A stretch of DNA of 64,000 nt from Sphingomonas aerolata (lineage in GTDB: Bacteria; Pseudomonadota; Alphaproteobacteria; Sphingomonadales; Sphingomonadaceae), in contig NZ_PZZN01000001.1 in NCBI RefSeq assembly GCF_003046295.1, positions 434,001 through 498,000 on the forward strand, read 5' to 3'. The notes under the pieces were generated by a model. It was not told the origin of the DNA, searched no databases, and worked only from the letters and a program-made list of their open reading frames with translations. Shown here one piece after another: positions 43,412-55,177 of this stretch. Numbering within the stretch: the stretch's first letter is position 1; the number at the start of each line of letters is the position of its first letter. The translations under genes were made by a program, and so were the position numbers.

Positions 43412-44934
43412 CAGGATTGCGCCTCCGGCCCGGGCATGCCCTCGCCGAGGGTCTGCGTCATCCCGCCCAGCGCCTGCGTCATGCCGCCCGCCCCCATCCG
43501 CTGCGATTGATCCGCCATCAGGACGAAGCTGTCCTTCGTGCCGCCACCCTGGCTCGAATTCACGACCAACGATCCCTGCTTCAGCGCGACGCGGGTCAGC
43601 CCGCCCGGCACGACCTGGACGCCCTTCGACCCGGTCAGCACGAACGGCCGGAAATCGACATGCCGCGGGCACAGCCCGGATTCGGCCATCGTCGGTACGG
43701 TCGACAGCGCGAGCGTCGGTTGCGCGATATACCGATGCGGCTCGGCGATCAGCGCAGCACGGAAATCCTCGATCTCCTGCTTCGTCGCGGTCGGGCCGAC
43801 CAGCATGCCATAGCCGCCCGAACCGTCGACCAGCTTGACGACGACGTCCTCAAGATTGTCGAGGACGTATTTCAGCGCTTGGGGCTCGCGGCACCGCCAC
43901 GTCTCGACATTGGGCAGCTTGCACTCGCCGCCCGAATAGAATTTCACGATGTCGGGCATGTAGCTGTAGATCGCCTTGTCGTCGGCGATGCCGTTGCCCG
44001 GCGCGTTAATGATCGCGACATTGCCCGCGGCATAGGCGGCGATAAGCCCCGGCACGCCGAGTGCGCTGTCGGGACGGAAGACCAGCGGGTCGAGATAATC
44101 GTCGTCGATCCGGCGATAGATCACGTCGACCTTCACGCGCCCCGCGATCGTCCGCATCCACACGACATCGTCGTCGACCACCAGATCAGCCGCCTCGACC
44201 AGTTCGACGCCCATCGTATCGGCGAGGAAGCTGTGCTCGTAATAGGCCGAGTTATAATGCCCCGGCGTCAGCACGACGCAGGTCGGTGCGCTGACGCCGT
44301 GCGGCGCGACCGACTTCATCGTCTCGAGCAGCCGGTCGGGATAACTGTCGACCGCCGCGACGCGGAACTCGCGGAACAGCTCGGGGCACAGCCGCAGCAT
44401 CGCCTCGCGATTCTCGAGCATGTAGCTGACCCCCGAGGGCGTCCGCGCATTGTCCTCGAGCACGAAAAAGTCGTCGGGCCCGGTGCGTACCAGATCGATC
44501 CCGCAGATATGCGCCCAGACCCCGTGCGGCGGGCGCATCCCGGCGATTTCGGGACGGAACTGCGCATTGCCCATGACGAGATCCTCGGGGAGGATCCCCT
44601 CCTTCAGGATGCGGCGTTCGCCATAGATATCCTCGAGGAACGCATTGATCGCCTCGACGCGCTGGACGAGCCCTTCGGACAGCCGCGTCCATTCGTCATG
44701 CAGGAAGACCCGCGGAACAATGTCGAACGGGATGATCCGCTCGGCCGCCTCGTTCTCGCCATAGACGGCAAAGGTAATGCCCAGCTGCCGAAACGTCGTT
44801 TCAGCCGCCTGCTGTCGACGCCGCAACTCGGCGTCGGGCGTCTCCTCGATCCAGCGGCCTAGAGCGGCCAGTTCGGGACGGACGCGGGTATCACCCGGTG
44901 CCCCCATGATTTCGTCGAACGCTTGTTTCCCCAT
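43411..44934 (-). CDS. Circularly permuted type-2 ATP-grasp protein
   Basis: The 507-residue protein begins MGKQAFDEIMGAPGDTRVRP, like relatives with FDEM near the N-terminus. It contains the permuted ATP-grasp elements: GVWAHICGIDLVRTGPDDFFVLEDNARTPSG split over residues 150-190, the ATP-binding KYVLDNLEDVVVKLVDGSGGYGM near 370, and RYIAQPTLALSTVPT near 405. It would form an amide or peptide bond at the cost of ATP; the substrate is unknown. An in-frame ATG at 44997 exists, but it would put the leader hairpin inside the coding region. First gene of the trio. Confidence 0.92.
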   Translation of the reverse strand: MGKQAFDEIMGAPGDTRVRPELAALGRWIEETPDAELRRRQQAAETTFRQLGITFAVYGENEAAERIIPFDIVPRVFLHDEWTRLSEGLVQRVEAINAFLEDIYGERRILKEGILPEDLVMGNAQFRPEIAGMRPPHGVWAHICGIDLVRTGPDDFFVLEDNARTPSGVSYMLENREAMLRLCPELFREFRVAAVDSYPDRLLETMKSVAPHGVSAPTCVVLTPGHYNSAYYEHSFLADTMGVELVEAADLVVDDDVVWMRTIAGRVKVDVIYRRIDDDYLDPLVFRPDSALGVPGLIAAYAAGNVAIINAPGNGIADDKAIYSYMPDIVKFYSGGECKLPNVETWRCREPQALKYVLDNLEDVVVKLVDGSGGYGMLVGPTATKQEIEDFRAALIAEPHRYIAQPTLALSTVPTMAESGLCPRHVDFRPFVLTGSKGVQVVPGGLTRVALKQGSLVVNSSQGGGTKDSFVLMADQSQRMGAGGMTQALGGMTQTLGEGMPGPEAQS

Positions 44935-44955
44935 CGAAATGGTAAATTCCCCATC

Positions 44956-44984
44956 AAGCGTTGCGGTTCCATGCTGCAACGCTT
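44956..44984 (-). other. Hairpin in the leader of the ATP-grasp operon
   Basis: AAGCGTTGC (44956-44964) and GCAACGCTT (44976-44984) form a perfect 9-bp stem with an 11-nt loop, 22 bases before the ATP-grasp start and 20 bases after the dsbD stop. A weak AATTT follows on the minus strand. It could end the dsbD transcript or shape the leader of the next operon. Confidence 0.4.
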
Positions 44985-45005
44985 CCCTGCGCTGCACAAG
45001 CCGGA

Positions 45006-47039
45006 TTAGACGCCCAGCCCCGCCAGCAGCGCCGGGGTGAGGACCTGCGGCAGGACGGTCGGTTCGGCCGCTCCCGGCGCATAATAGAGATAGAGCGGCA
45101 CGCCGGCGCGGTTATGCGCCTCGATGAAGCGGCCCATGACCGGGTCGCCATCGGTCCAGTCGCCGATCAGCACCGCGACCTTGTTCTTGGCGAACGCGTC
45201 GCGAACCGTCGCGGTCTCGATCGCCGCCTTCTCGTTGACCTTGCACGTCAGGCACCAGTCGGCGGTGAAATAGACGAACACGCCGCGCTTCTCGGCGCGC
45301 AGCGCGGCAAGCTTCGCCTCACTGAACGCCTCGTCGCCGGCGACCGCCGCCCTGGCCGAGGCCGGCGGCGCGCGGGCGATGACGACCGCGCTGCCGACGA
45401 ACACGACCGCCAGCGCGGCGAGCGTCGCCGCGCCGAACGCCTTGCCCTTGCGCTGCCGGGTGCCGCCGATCCACAGCACCGCGCCGATCGCCAGCACCGC
45501 GACGAGCGCGAGGGTCAGGCTGTCGACGCCGGTCTGGCGCCCCAGCACCCAGGCGAGTGCGATCGCGGTCAGGAACATCGGCACCGACAGGACATGCCGG
45601 AACGTCTCCATCCACGCGCCGGGCTTGGGCAGCCAGCGCCGCCACGCCGGCACGAAGCCGATCGCGAGAAACGGCAGCGACAGCCCGAGTCCCAGCCCGG
45701 CGAACACCGCCATCGCCGCGGGCCAGGGCAGCACGAGCGCAGCGCCCAGCGCTGCACCCATGAACGGCCCGGTGCACGGCGTCGCGATGAATGCGGCCAG
45801 CGCGCCGGTCGCAAACGCACCGCTCGCACCGCTCTCGCCCGCGAACCGCGGCGTCGGCACCTCGAACAGCCCGGCCAGGTTGAACGCGATCGCGGTGCTC
45901 AGCAGCAGCAGCACGATGATCGCCGCGGGATGCTGCAACTGGAACGCCCAGCCGACCGCAGACCCGCCCGCACGCAGCGCGAGGATCGCCGCGCCAAGGC
46001 CGAGGCACACCAGCACGACGCCCGCGGTATAGGCGAGCGCCTCGTGCCGCGCCTCGCGTTCGCTGGCGCCACCGCGCGCGAGGCTGAGCGCCTTCAGGCT
46101 CAGGATCGGGAAGACGCAGGGCATGATGTTGAGGATCAGCCCGCCGAGCACCGCGCCCGCAAACGCCGCCAGTGCGGTCGCCCACAGCCCGCCCGCATTA
46201 TCCGATGGCCCCGCCGCAACGACCCCGGGCGCGGCGCTGACCGCGAGCCCCTGCGCGTCGCCGATCCGCAGCACACCCTCGATCGGCGCATTGGCCTTGC
46301 CATTGGCCGCCAGTCGCGTCGCGATCGTCAGCGTATCGCCCGACCGCGTCACGGTCTGGCGCGCGCCATTGTCGATCACGCCGGTGGTGAGGGGGAAGAA
46401 ATAGGCGTCCTTTGCCCTGGCCCCGGCCGGGAACGGCACCGCGACGCGCAGCACACCCTGGTCGACCGCATAGGTCGCGCCCGCATCGAGCGGCTTGGGG
46501 ATCGCCCGCCGCCAGCCGGCAAAAGCGCTCGCCTGCGACGGCGCGCCGTCACCGATCGTCAGGTCGAGCGCGAGCGCCTGCTCCTCGGGCACGCAGATCG
46601 TCGCCGAACAGACCAGATAGGACGTCTTCAGCCGGATCGGCAGCTTGACGCCCGCCGCCAGCCCCGCCGGCACCTGGATCGTCACGAGCGGCGCATAGGG
46701 CGCCTCGTAGACATAGTTCATCAGCCCCGCGATGAGCAGCGTCGTCGGGACGGGCCATTCGGGCTGCCCCGCCGTCACTCCGCGCGGCAGCGTCCAGTCC
46801 AACGTCGCGGGAAACCCCGCATCGCCCGGATTGGCCCAATAGCCGTGCCAGTCCGTATCGGGGGTCGTTGCAATCGCGATGGTCAGCGGTGCCCCCGCTT
46901 TCGGATGGTCGCTCTCGGCAACGAGGCGCATGCTCAGATGCCGGCTCGACCCGTCGAGCGAGTCCGCCAGCGCCGGCGTCGCCACGAGGCTGCACAGCGC
47001 GAGCAGCATCGTCATCAGGACGCAACGTAAACTGCGCAT
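45006..47039 (-). CDS. dsbD: Thiol:disulfide interchange protein DsbD (ScsB-like)
   Basis: The 677-residue protein begins with a signal peptide (RSLRCVLMTMLLALCSLVATPALADS) after AAGG. A periplasmic domain of about 300 residues has the pattern DTDWHGYWANPGDAGFPATLDW and a Cys pair (YLVCSATICVPEEQ). The membrane domain carries the DsbD/CcdA cysteines in LNIMPCVFPILSLKAL and AAFIATPCTGPFMGAALGAAL. A C-terminal thioredoxin domain has YFTADWCLTCKVNEKAAI (WCxxC). It passes electrons from cytoplasmic thioredoxin to periplasmic partners. The long N-terminal domain resembles ScsB-type proteins more than E. coli DsbD-alpha. Confidence 0.92.
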   Translation of the reverse strand: MRSLRCVLMTMLLALCSLVATPALADSLDGSSRHLSMRLVAESDHPKAGAPLTIAIATTPDTDWHGYWANPGDAGFPATLDWTLPRGVTAGQPEWPVPTTLLIAGLMNYVYEAPYAPLVTIQVPAGLAAGVKLPIRLKTSYLVCSATICVPEEQALALDLTIGDGAPSQASAFAGWRRAIPKPLDAGATYAVDQGVLRVAVPFPAGARAKDAYFFPLTTGVIDNGARQTVTRSGDTLTIATRLAANGKANAPIEGVLRIGDAQGLAVSAAPGVVAAGPSDNAGGLWATALAAFAGAVLGGLILNIMPCVFPILSLKALSLARGGASEREARHEALAYTAGVVLVCLGLGAAILALRAGGSAVGWAFQLQHPAAIIVLLLLSTAIAFNLAGLFEVPTPRFAGESGASGAFATGALAAFIATPCTGPFMGAALGAALVLPWPAAMAVFAGLGLGLSLPFLAIGFVPAWRRWLPKPGAWMETFRHVLSVPMFLTAIALAWVLGRQTGVDSLTLALVAVLAIGAVLWIGGTRQRKGKAFGAATLAALAVVFVGSAVVIARAPPASARAAVAGDEAFSEAKLAALRAEKRGVFVYFTADWCLTCKVNEKAAIETATVRDAFAKNKVAVLIGDWTDGDPVMGRFIEAHNRAGVPLYLYYAPGAAEPTVLPQVLTPALLAGLGV

Positions 47040-47136
47040 GGCCATCCTTGTTTCGTTCATCGGCCACAGCCATAGCGAGGACGACATCGCATTACATCCG
47101 AAAGCAGTCATGCCGCTGCTCGTCAAAGGACTGTCC

Positions 47137-48798
47137 GTGAAAGCACTTATCGCCGCGTTGCTCCTGACCCCGGCCGCGTCCGTGACCGCGTCTGCGCAGA
47201 CCGCTCCGGCCCCAGCTTCGGCTCCCGCCCCGGCCGTTGCGGCACCGACCCCCGCAACGCCGCCCAAGCTGATCGTGGCGATTTCGGTCGACCAGTTCGC
47301 CGCCGACCTGTTCCAGCAATATCGCAACCACTTCACCGGTGGCTTCACCCGCCTGCTGAACGGCGTGGTGTTTCCGAGCGGCTACCAGAGCCATGCCGCG
47401 ACCGAGACCTGCCCCGGCCACTCGACCATCCTGACGGGCATGCGTCCCGCGCATACCGGGATCATCGCGAACAACTGGGTCGACCAGCGCGCCGGCCGCC
47501 CCGACAAGATCGTCTATTGCTCGGAGGACGAGCGCGTCGCGGGCAGCACGCATGACAGCTACACCGTGTCCGACATGCACCTGAAGGTGCCGACGCTCGG
47601 CGAGATGATGAAGGCGCGGGATCCGCGCACCCGCTCGGTCTCGGTCGCGGGCAAGGATCGAGCGGCGGTGATGATGGGCGGCCACAAGGTCGACGAGCTC
47701 TGGTGGTGGGACGGCAAGACCTATGTCTCCTATGCGGGCCGCGCGGTACCGCCGGCGGTGCAGCGCACGCGCACCGCGGTCGCCGGGCTGATCGCGCTGC
47801 CCCAGGCCGCGCTGCCGCTGCCCGGCTATTGCACGGGCGTGAACCACCCGATCGTGATCGCGGGCAAGACGTACGGCCAGGGCCGCTTCGAGCGCGAGGC
47901 GGGCGACGCCAAGGGCTTCCGCGTGTCGCCGGCGTCCGATGCCGCGGTGTTCGCGATGGCGGCGGCGCTGGTGCAGGACATGAAGCTCGGCCAGGGGCCG
48001 CAGACCGACATCATCGACATCGGCGCGTCGGCGACCGATTATATCGGCCACACCTACGGCACGCAGGGGTCCGAGATGTGCATCCAGATGGCCGAGCTCG
48101 ACAAGACGCTCGGCGGCTTCTTCGAGGTGCTGGACGAGACGGGCGTGGATTACGAGGTCGTGCTGACCGCCGATCACGGTGCGCACGACGCGACCGAGCG
48201 GCAGCAGCAGCGCGCGATGCCGATGGAGGCGCATATGGACGAGAATGTGCTCGCCAAGCAGGTCGGCACCGCGATCGCCAAGGACCTGGGCCTGCCCGGC
48301 AGCGTCCTGCTCGGGACCGAGGGCGACGTCTATATCGACGATGCGCTGCCCGCCAAGACACGCGCCAAAGTGCTGACCGAGGCGCTGCGTCGCTATCGCG
48401 CGCTGCCGCAGGTCGCCGCCGCCTTCTCGGCCGCCGAGATCATGGCGACGCCGATGCCGACCACCCCGCCCGAGACCTGGACGCTGATCGAACGCGCGCG
48501 CGCCTCCTATGCCGAGGGCCGCTCGGGTCAGTTCGTCACGCTCCTGAAGCCGCGCGTGACGACGATCGTGTCGCCCGCCGGCGGCTATGTCGAGACGCAC
48601 GGCAGCCCCTGGGATTATGACCGCCGCGTGCCGATCCTGTTCTGGCGCAAGGGGATCGCGGGGTTCGAACAGCCGCTGTCGGTGGAAACCGTCGACATCG
48701 TCCCGACGCTCGCAGCAACGATCGGCCTGCCAGTGTCGGGGCTCGACGGCCGCTGCCTCGACCTCGACGCCGGCGCGGCGAGCACCTGCCCGAGCTGA
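47137..48798 (+). CDS. PafA-like alkaline phosphatase (nucleotide pyrophosphatase/phosphodiesterase superfamily)
   Basis: The GTG start at 47137 is preceded by AAAGGACTGTCC and opens a signal peptide (KALIAALLLTPAASVTASAQ); further in-frame upstream starts would overlap the divergent dsbD. The 553-residue enzyme has the metal-binding IVAISVDQFAADLF, the nucleophile Thr in HAATETCPGHSTILTG (about residue 91), the distal metal ligands in TDIIDIGASATDYIGHTYG and VVLTADHGAHDATE, and the C-terminal ETHGSPWDYDRRVPILFW. This pattern is that of PafA-type monoesterases. It should release phosphate in the periplasm. Confidence 0.88.
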   Translation: MKALIAALLLTPAASVTASAQTAPAPASAPAPAVAAPTPATPPKLIVAISVDQFAADLFQQYRNHFTGGFTRLLNGVVFPSGYQSHAATETCPGHSTILTGMRPAHTGIIANNWVDQRAGRPDKIVYCSEDERVAGSTHDSYTVSDMHLKVPTLGEMMKARDPRTRSVSVAGKDRAAVMMGGHKVDELWWWDGKTYVSYAGRAVPPAVQRTRTAVAGLIALPQAALPLPGYCTGVNHPIVIAGKTYGQGRFEREAGDAKGFRVSPASDAAVFAMAAALVQDMKLGQGPQTDIIDIGASATDYIGHTYGTQGSEMCIQMAELDKTLGGFFEVLDETGVDYEVVLTADHGAHDATERQQQRAMPMEAHMDENVLAKQVGTAIAKDLGLPGSVLLGTEGDVYIDDALPAKTRAKVLTEALRRYRALPQVAAAFSAAEIMATPMPTTPPETWTLIERARASYAEGRSGQFVTLLKPRVTTIVSPAGGYVETHGSPWDYDRRVPILFWRKGIAGFEQPLSVETVDIVPTLAATIGLPVSGLDGRCLDLDAGAASTCPS

Positions 48799-48823
48799 GG
48801 AGCCCCGTCGGACCGCCCTTTCC

Positions 48824-48862
48824 GTCATCCCAGCGAAAGCCTGGATGACGGGGGGGGGGGGG
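48824..48862. repeat. Palindromic repeat followed by a run of 13 G
   Basis: GTCATCCCAG (48824-48833) pairs imperfectly with CCTGGATGAC (48840-48849). The element is followed directly by 13 consecutive G (48850-48862). It lies between convergent genes (PafA-like and beta-helix) and belongs to the GTCATCCC-type intergenic palindromes. The long homopolymer is prone to slippage and to sequencing error. Confidence 0.7.
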
Positions 48863-48912
48863 TATGGAGGCCGGTGCTACCGGCCCACTTTTCCCGACGG
48901 CTCTTCCAAAAA

Positions 48913-49845
48913 CTACCGCGTCTCGAACGCCCGCAACCCCGGCCCCAGCCGGTTCGCCCCCAGCGCCAGCCGGTCATGGCTGTAATCCGCCAGGAATGCG
49001 GGGCTGGTCGCATCGCCCGGTGCCAGCCGCGCGTCATTGTCCTCGACGCGCAACCCGGTCGAGCGATAGGTCTTCGCCTCCGCCGCGACGACGATCAGAC
49101 CGGTGTGGTTCTCCTTCTTCCGCCCCTGCACGAAGGTGTTGCGCGCGATCAGCCCGGTCGCGCCTTCGGGCAGGTCGATCATGTAGTTGGTCTTGCGCCC
49201 CGCGCTGTCGTCGAAGCTGTTGTCGGTGATCGAGACGGTCGGCACGCGCAGCTTGACGTAATGCCCGCCGGTCCCGCGCTCGAACCGCGAGCGGGTGATC
49301 GTCACGCTGCCCTGGTTCGCGAGATACACGGCATGCGAACAGCTGGGCGACTGGTCGCACTGGCCGAGTCCCGAAAAGGTCGACCGGTCGATCGTGATCC
49401 GCTGCCCGCTCGGCTCACCACCGAGGATGCCCTCCTGGCTGTCGATGAACATCGCGTTGACGACGCTGAGATCCCCCATCTCGGTGCGGATCCCCGCGCC
49501 ATTGCCGTCGGGGACGCTGTAGCCGCGAAAGACCAGGCCATCGACGACCGACCCCTGCCCGCGCAGCACCAGCGCCGCCTTCTCCTCGCAGGCCACGCCT
49601 TCGAAGATCGCGGTACCCGGCTCCACCGCCTTGAAGGTGATCCGCCCGCCCGCCTGCACCGCGCATTGCCGGTAGGTGCCCGGCGCGATCAGGATCGTCG
49701 CAGTGCCGAGCCGGATCGACGAGACCGCCTCCTGCAGTGTCGCAAAGCCTTGCCCATCGACGGTAAAGGGCGCGGCGCGCCGCACCGGCGCCTGGGCCGA
49801 GGCGGACGCGGCGACCAGCACGAGCAATAAAAGCGATCGGTTCAA
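48913..49845 (-). CDS. Secreted right-handed beta-helix protein
   Basis: The 310-residue precursor (TTG start at 49845 chosen after GAGGGAGTGCCCTGC, giving the signal peptide MNRSLLLLVLVAASASAQ) continues with a pectate-lyase-like fold: FATLQEAVSSIRLGTATILIAPGTYRQ followed by repeated beta-helix turns (LVLRGQGSVVDGLVFRGYSV, ITIDRSTFSGLGQ, VTITRSRFERGTGGHYVKL, VSITDNSFDD). GTG at 49854 and ATG at 49887 are alternative starts. Such proteins bind or cut polysaccharides, but no lyase active site can be named. The conserved HYVKLR segment recurs in relatives of unknown function. Confidence 0.8.
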   Translation of the reverse strand: MNRSLLLLVLVAASASAQAPVRRAAPFTVDGQGFATLQEAVSSIRLGTATILIAPGTYRQCAVQAGGRITFKAVEPGTAIFEGVACEEKAALVLRGQGSVVDGLVFRGYSVPDGNGAGIRTEMGDLSVVNAMFIDSQEGILGGEPSGQRITIDRSTFSGLGQCDQSPSCSHAVYLANQGSVTITRSRFERGTGGHYVKLRVPTVSITDNSFDDSAGRKTNYMIDLPEGATGLIARNTFVQGRKKENHTGLIVVAAEAKTYRSTGLRVEDNDARLAPGDATSPAFLADYSHDRLALGANRLGPGLRAFETR

Positions 49846-50082
49846 GCAGGGCACTCCCTCATCGGCTCGCCACGATTGCGCCGCCACGCCCCATCCTTAG
49901 CGCGGATGCGCCCCGGCTGCCGATAGCGGGGGCCCGCCCCGCGTCCCGCAATGGCGCAGCCTGCAAACGGATCGACACCGGTTCGACCGTAGCGAAGCAT
50001 ATTGCCGCCGCCTGCCCGGCCGCATACCACCCCGCAGCATAAAGCCGGCGGGGGGGCCCCGACCGCGCGAGAGGGGGAATGC

Positions 50083-51291
50083 ATGCACGCCATGACACCG
50101 ACGGAGGTCTTCCTCCTTGCGATGCTTATCATCTTCAGCGTCCCCTATCTGGTCTGGCGGCTGGGCCGGACCGATTACTGGGCACCGCTGGTCGTTGTGC
50201 AGATCTTCGGCGGCATCCTGCTCGGACCGGGCGTGCTCGGCGCGCTCTTCCCCGATTATTATGCGACGATCTTCACGCCTGCGACAATCGGCTCGCTGAA
50301 CGGCGTCGCGTGGTGGGCGGTGATGATGTTCGTGTGGGTCGCTGGCATCGAACTCGATCTCGGCGCGGCATGGCGACATCGCCGCGAGACCGCGGTCACC
50401 GCCGGCCTTGCGCTGGCGGTGCCGCTCGCGACCGGCAGCATCGCCGCCGCGCTGATGCTGCGCTATCCGGGCTGGGCAGGCGTGTCGGGCGCGCGGTGGC
50501 AGGTTATTCTGGGCATCGGCATGGCCTGCGCGGTCACCGCGCTGCCGATCCTCGTGCTGTTCCTCGAAAAGCTCGAGGTCCTGCGTGAGCCGATCGGCCA
50601 GCGCATCCTGCGCTATGCCAGCCTCGACGATATCGCGATCTGGGGCGTGCTCGCGCTGATCCTGCTCGATTGGGAGCGGGTTGGCCGGCAGGCGGGCTTC
50701 CTGGTCGGCTTCGCGGTCGCCACCCTGCTGATCCGCCGACTGATGGCGCGGATCCCTGAGCGCGATCGCTGGTATGTCAGCCTGATCTGGCTCGCCGGCT
50801 GCGGGTTCGCCGCGGACTGGGCGGGGCTGCATTTCATGGTCGGCGCGTTCCTGTCGGGCGCGGTGCTCGACGCGAAATGGTTCGACCAGATCCGGATGGA
50901 CGACTTCCGCCGCTTCGTGCTGCTCGCGGTGATGCCGGTGTTCTTCCTGTCGACGGGGCTGAAGACGGAGTGGGCGGTCGGCGGGATCGCGGTGTTCGCC
51001 GCCGCGGCATTGCTGTTATTCGCCTCGGTCGGCGGCAAGCTGGCGGGCGTTCACGCCGCCGGGCGGATCCTCAAATGGCGCCCGGGGGAGGCATCAGCGA
51101 TCGGCTGGCTGCTTCAGACCAAGGCGCTCATCATGATCATCTTCGTCAACATCCTGCTCGACAAGGCGATCATCACCAACGAAACCTTCACCGCGCTGCT
51201 GCTGATGGCGTTGGCCAGCACGATGCTGACCGTGCCGATGGTCGCACCGAAATTGAAGAAGCTGGCGGCATTGGTCGGGCGTAGCGCCTGA
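50083..51291 (+). CDS. CPA2-type monovalent cation:proton antiporter
   Basis: The 402-residue membrane protein follows GAGGGGGAATGC. It has 11-12 predicted TM helices and the CPA2 features VVQIFGGILLGPGVLG at TM2, WVAGIELDLGAAWRHR, MACAVTALPILVLFLEKL, and YASLDDIAIWGVLALILLDW, whose Asp pair is the expected ion-binding site. It lacks the C-terminal TrkA domain of KefB/KefC. It exchanges Na+ or K+ for H+ across the inner membrane. An in-frame ATG at 50092 is a near alternative start. Confidence 0.88.
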   Translation: MHAMTPTEVFLLAMLIIFSVPYLVWRLGRTDYWAPLVVVQIFGGILLGPGVLGALFPDYYATIFTPATIGSLNGVAWWAVMMFVWVAGIELDLGAAWRHRRETAVTAGLALAVPLATGSIAAALMLRYPGWAGVSGARWQVILGIGMACAVTALPILVLFLEKLEVLREPIGQRILRYASLDDIAIWGVLALILLDWERVGRQAGFLVGFAVATLLIRRLMARIPERDRWYVSLIWLAGCGFAADWAGLHFMVGAFLSGAVLDAKWFDQIRMDDFRRFVLLAVMPVFFLSTGLKTEWAVGGIAVFAAAALLLFASVGGKLAGVHAAGRILKWRPGEASAIGWLLQTKALIMIIFVNILLDKAIITNETFTALLLMALASTMLTVPMVAPKLKKLAALVGRSA

Positions 51292-51309
51292 CAGCCACAG
51301 GCATGGCGC

Positions 51310-51331
51310 CACCCCGGCGAAGGCCGGGGTG
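51310..51331. terminator. Perfect palindrome between convergent genes
   Basis: CACCCCGGC-GAAG-GCCGGGGTG forms a perfect 9-bp stem with a tetraloop between the antiporter stop (plus) and the metH2 stop (minus). Its sequence belongs to the same dispersed palindrome family as 32143 and 48824. It may act as a bidirectional terminator, although no T-run is present. Confidence 0.5.
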
Positions 51332-51348
51332 ACGTCACGGTTCGGGGT

Positions 51349-53976
<2,628 letters not shown>

Positions 53977-53986
53977 CGGTTCATTT

Positions 53987-54107
53987 CTTCCCCCCCTCCC
54001 GCAAGCGGGAGGGGGTCGGGGGGTGGGCGCCCGCCATCCGCGGGCCTAGTCGTTGGGGGAGAGCGCGAGCCCACCCCCTGCCCCCTCCCGCTTGCGGGAG
54101 GGGAAGA
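53987..54107. repeat. Nested palindromic repeat, copy A (between metH1 and metH2)
   Basis: Each end is a hairpin: CCTCCCGC-AA-GCGGGAGG near 53995-54012 and CCTCCCGC-TT-GCGGGAGG near 54085-54102. The two ends are also complementary to each other, with a shared core GGGTGGGCGCCCGC and GAGCCCACCCCC. The element covers the whole gap from 3 bp after the metH1 stop to 10 bp before the metH2 start. Copy B at 55178 has the same layout in the same orientation. Confidence 0.85.
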
Positions 54108-54110
54108 AAG

Positions 54111-55169
54111 TCAGGCCGCCATCGTGAACGGTTCGAGCCCGGCGAGCTTGGTCCGCACCTCCGGCCGCGAGACCGCCCGCGGTTCCAGCCCGCGCACGCC
54201 GTCGGCCATCGCCTTGATATGCGCAGGGGTCGAGCCACAGCAGCCGCCGAGTACGTTGACCTGCTTGGCCACCGCCCATTCGCCGACCAGCCCGGCGGTC
54301 GTCGCCGGCATCTCGTCATATTCGCCGAGTTCGTTGGGCAGCCCGGCGTTCGGGTAGATCATGATCAGCGTGTCGGCGATGCCGGACAGGGTCTTCACAT
54401 GCGGCCGCAGCTGCTCCGCACCGAACGAGCAGTTGAGCCCGATCGTGATCGGCTTGGCATGCCGCACCGCGTGCCAGAACGCCTCGACCGTGTGCCCCGA
54501 CAGGTTGCGGCCCGACAGATCGGTCAGCGTCATCGACAGCATGATCGGCACGTCGCGCCCCAGGTCGTCGCCCGCCTCGATCGCGGCCATGATCCCGGCC
54601 TTGGCGTTGAGCGTATCGAACACCGTCTCGATCAGGATGAAGTCGACGCCGACCCCCTCGCCGCCTTCGAGCAGCGCGTCGATCTGTTCGCGGTAGACGC
54701 CCTTCAGATAATCGAAGTCGATCTCGCGATAGCCCGGATCGTTGACGTCGGGGCTCAGCGACAGCGTCTTGTTGGTCGGCCCGATCGCGCCGGCCACGAA
54801 CCGCGGCCGGCCGTCCTTTGCCTCATATTCGGTCGCGAGCGCCCGTGCGATCTTCGCGCTTTCGACGTTGATCGCGCGGACCAGATGCTCGGCGCCGTAA
54901 TCCGCCTGGCTGATGATGTTCGCGCTGAACGTATTGGTCGACACGATGTCCGACCCCGCGTCGAGATATTCGCGCGTGATCGTCTGGGGCACGTCCGGCC
55001 TGGTAATCGCCAGAATGTCGTTGTTGCCCTTCTGGTCGTGGCTGAGCCCGAGGTCGCCCGCATAGGCCGCCTCGTCGAGCTTCCAGTTCTGGATCTCGGT
55101 GCCGAACGCGCCGTCGGTGATCAGGATGCGCTTGGCGGCTTCCGCGTTGAAACGTTCACGTGGTGTCAT
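54111..55169 (-). CDS. metH: Methionine synthase, homocysteine-binding subunit
   Basis: The 352-residue protein is the N-terminal module of MetH: ILITDGAFGTEIQNWKLDE at the start and the zinc-binding cysteines in IGLNCSFGAEQLRPHV and VLGGCCGSTPAHIKAM. It activates homocysteine for methyl transfer from the cobalamin carried by the partner subunit. The ATG at 55169 is supplied with a purine-rich ribosome-binding site (GGGAGGGGGGAG) by the end of repeat copy B. It lies between the two repeat copies in the met operon. A split MetH is usual in several alphaproteobacteria. Confidence 0.95.
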   Translation of the reverse strand: MTPRERFNAEAAKRILITDGAFGTEIQNWKLDEAAYAGDLGLSHDQKGNNDILAITRPDVPQTITREYLDAGSDIVSTNTFSANIISQADYGAEHLVRAINVESAKIARALATEYEAKDGRPRFVAGAIGPTNKTLSLSPDVNDPGYREIDFDYLKGVYREQIDALLEGGEGVGVDFILIETVFDTLNAKAGIMAAIEAGDDLGRDVPIMLSMTLTDLSGRNLSGHTVEAFWHAVRHAKPITIGLNCSFGAEQLRPHVKTLSGIADTLIMIYPNAGLPNELGEYDEMPATTAGLVGEWAVAKQVNVLGGCCGSTPAHIKAMADGVRGLEPRAVSRPEVRTKLAGLEPFTMAA

Positions 55170-55177
55170 CGATTGGA

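Noticed and set aside
43417..44862. A 481-codon plus-strand frame opposite the ATP-grasp gene
   Set aside because: The minus strand encodes a full-length conserved ATP-grasp protein; the plus frame is Arg/His/Asp-rich without domains.
44961..47030. A 689-codon plus-strand frame rich in Arg, opposite dsbD
   Set aside because: Its composition is extreme and it is antisense to a full-length DsbD with TM helices and thioredoxin motif.
48850..48862. Poly-G as a phase-variation tract
   Set aside because: It is between the 3' ends of convergent genes, outside any coding or promoter region.
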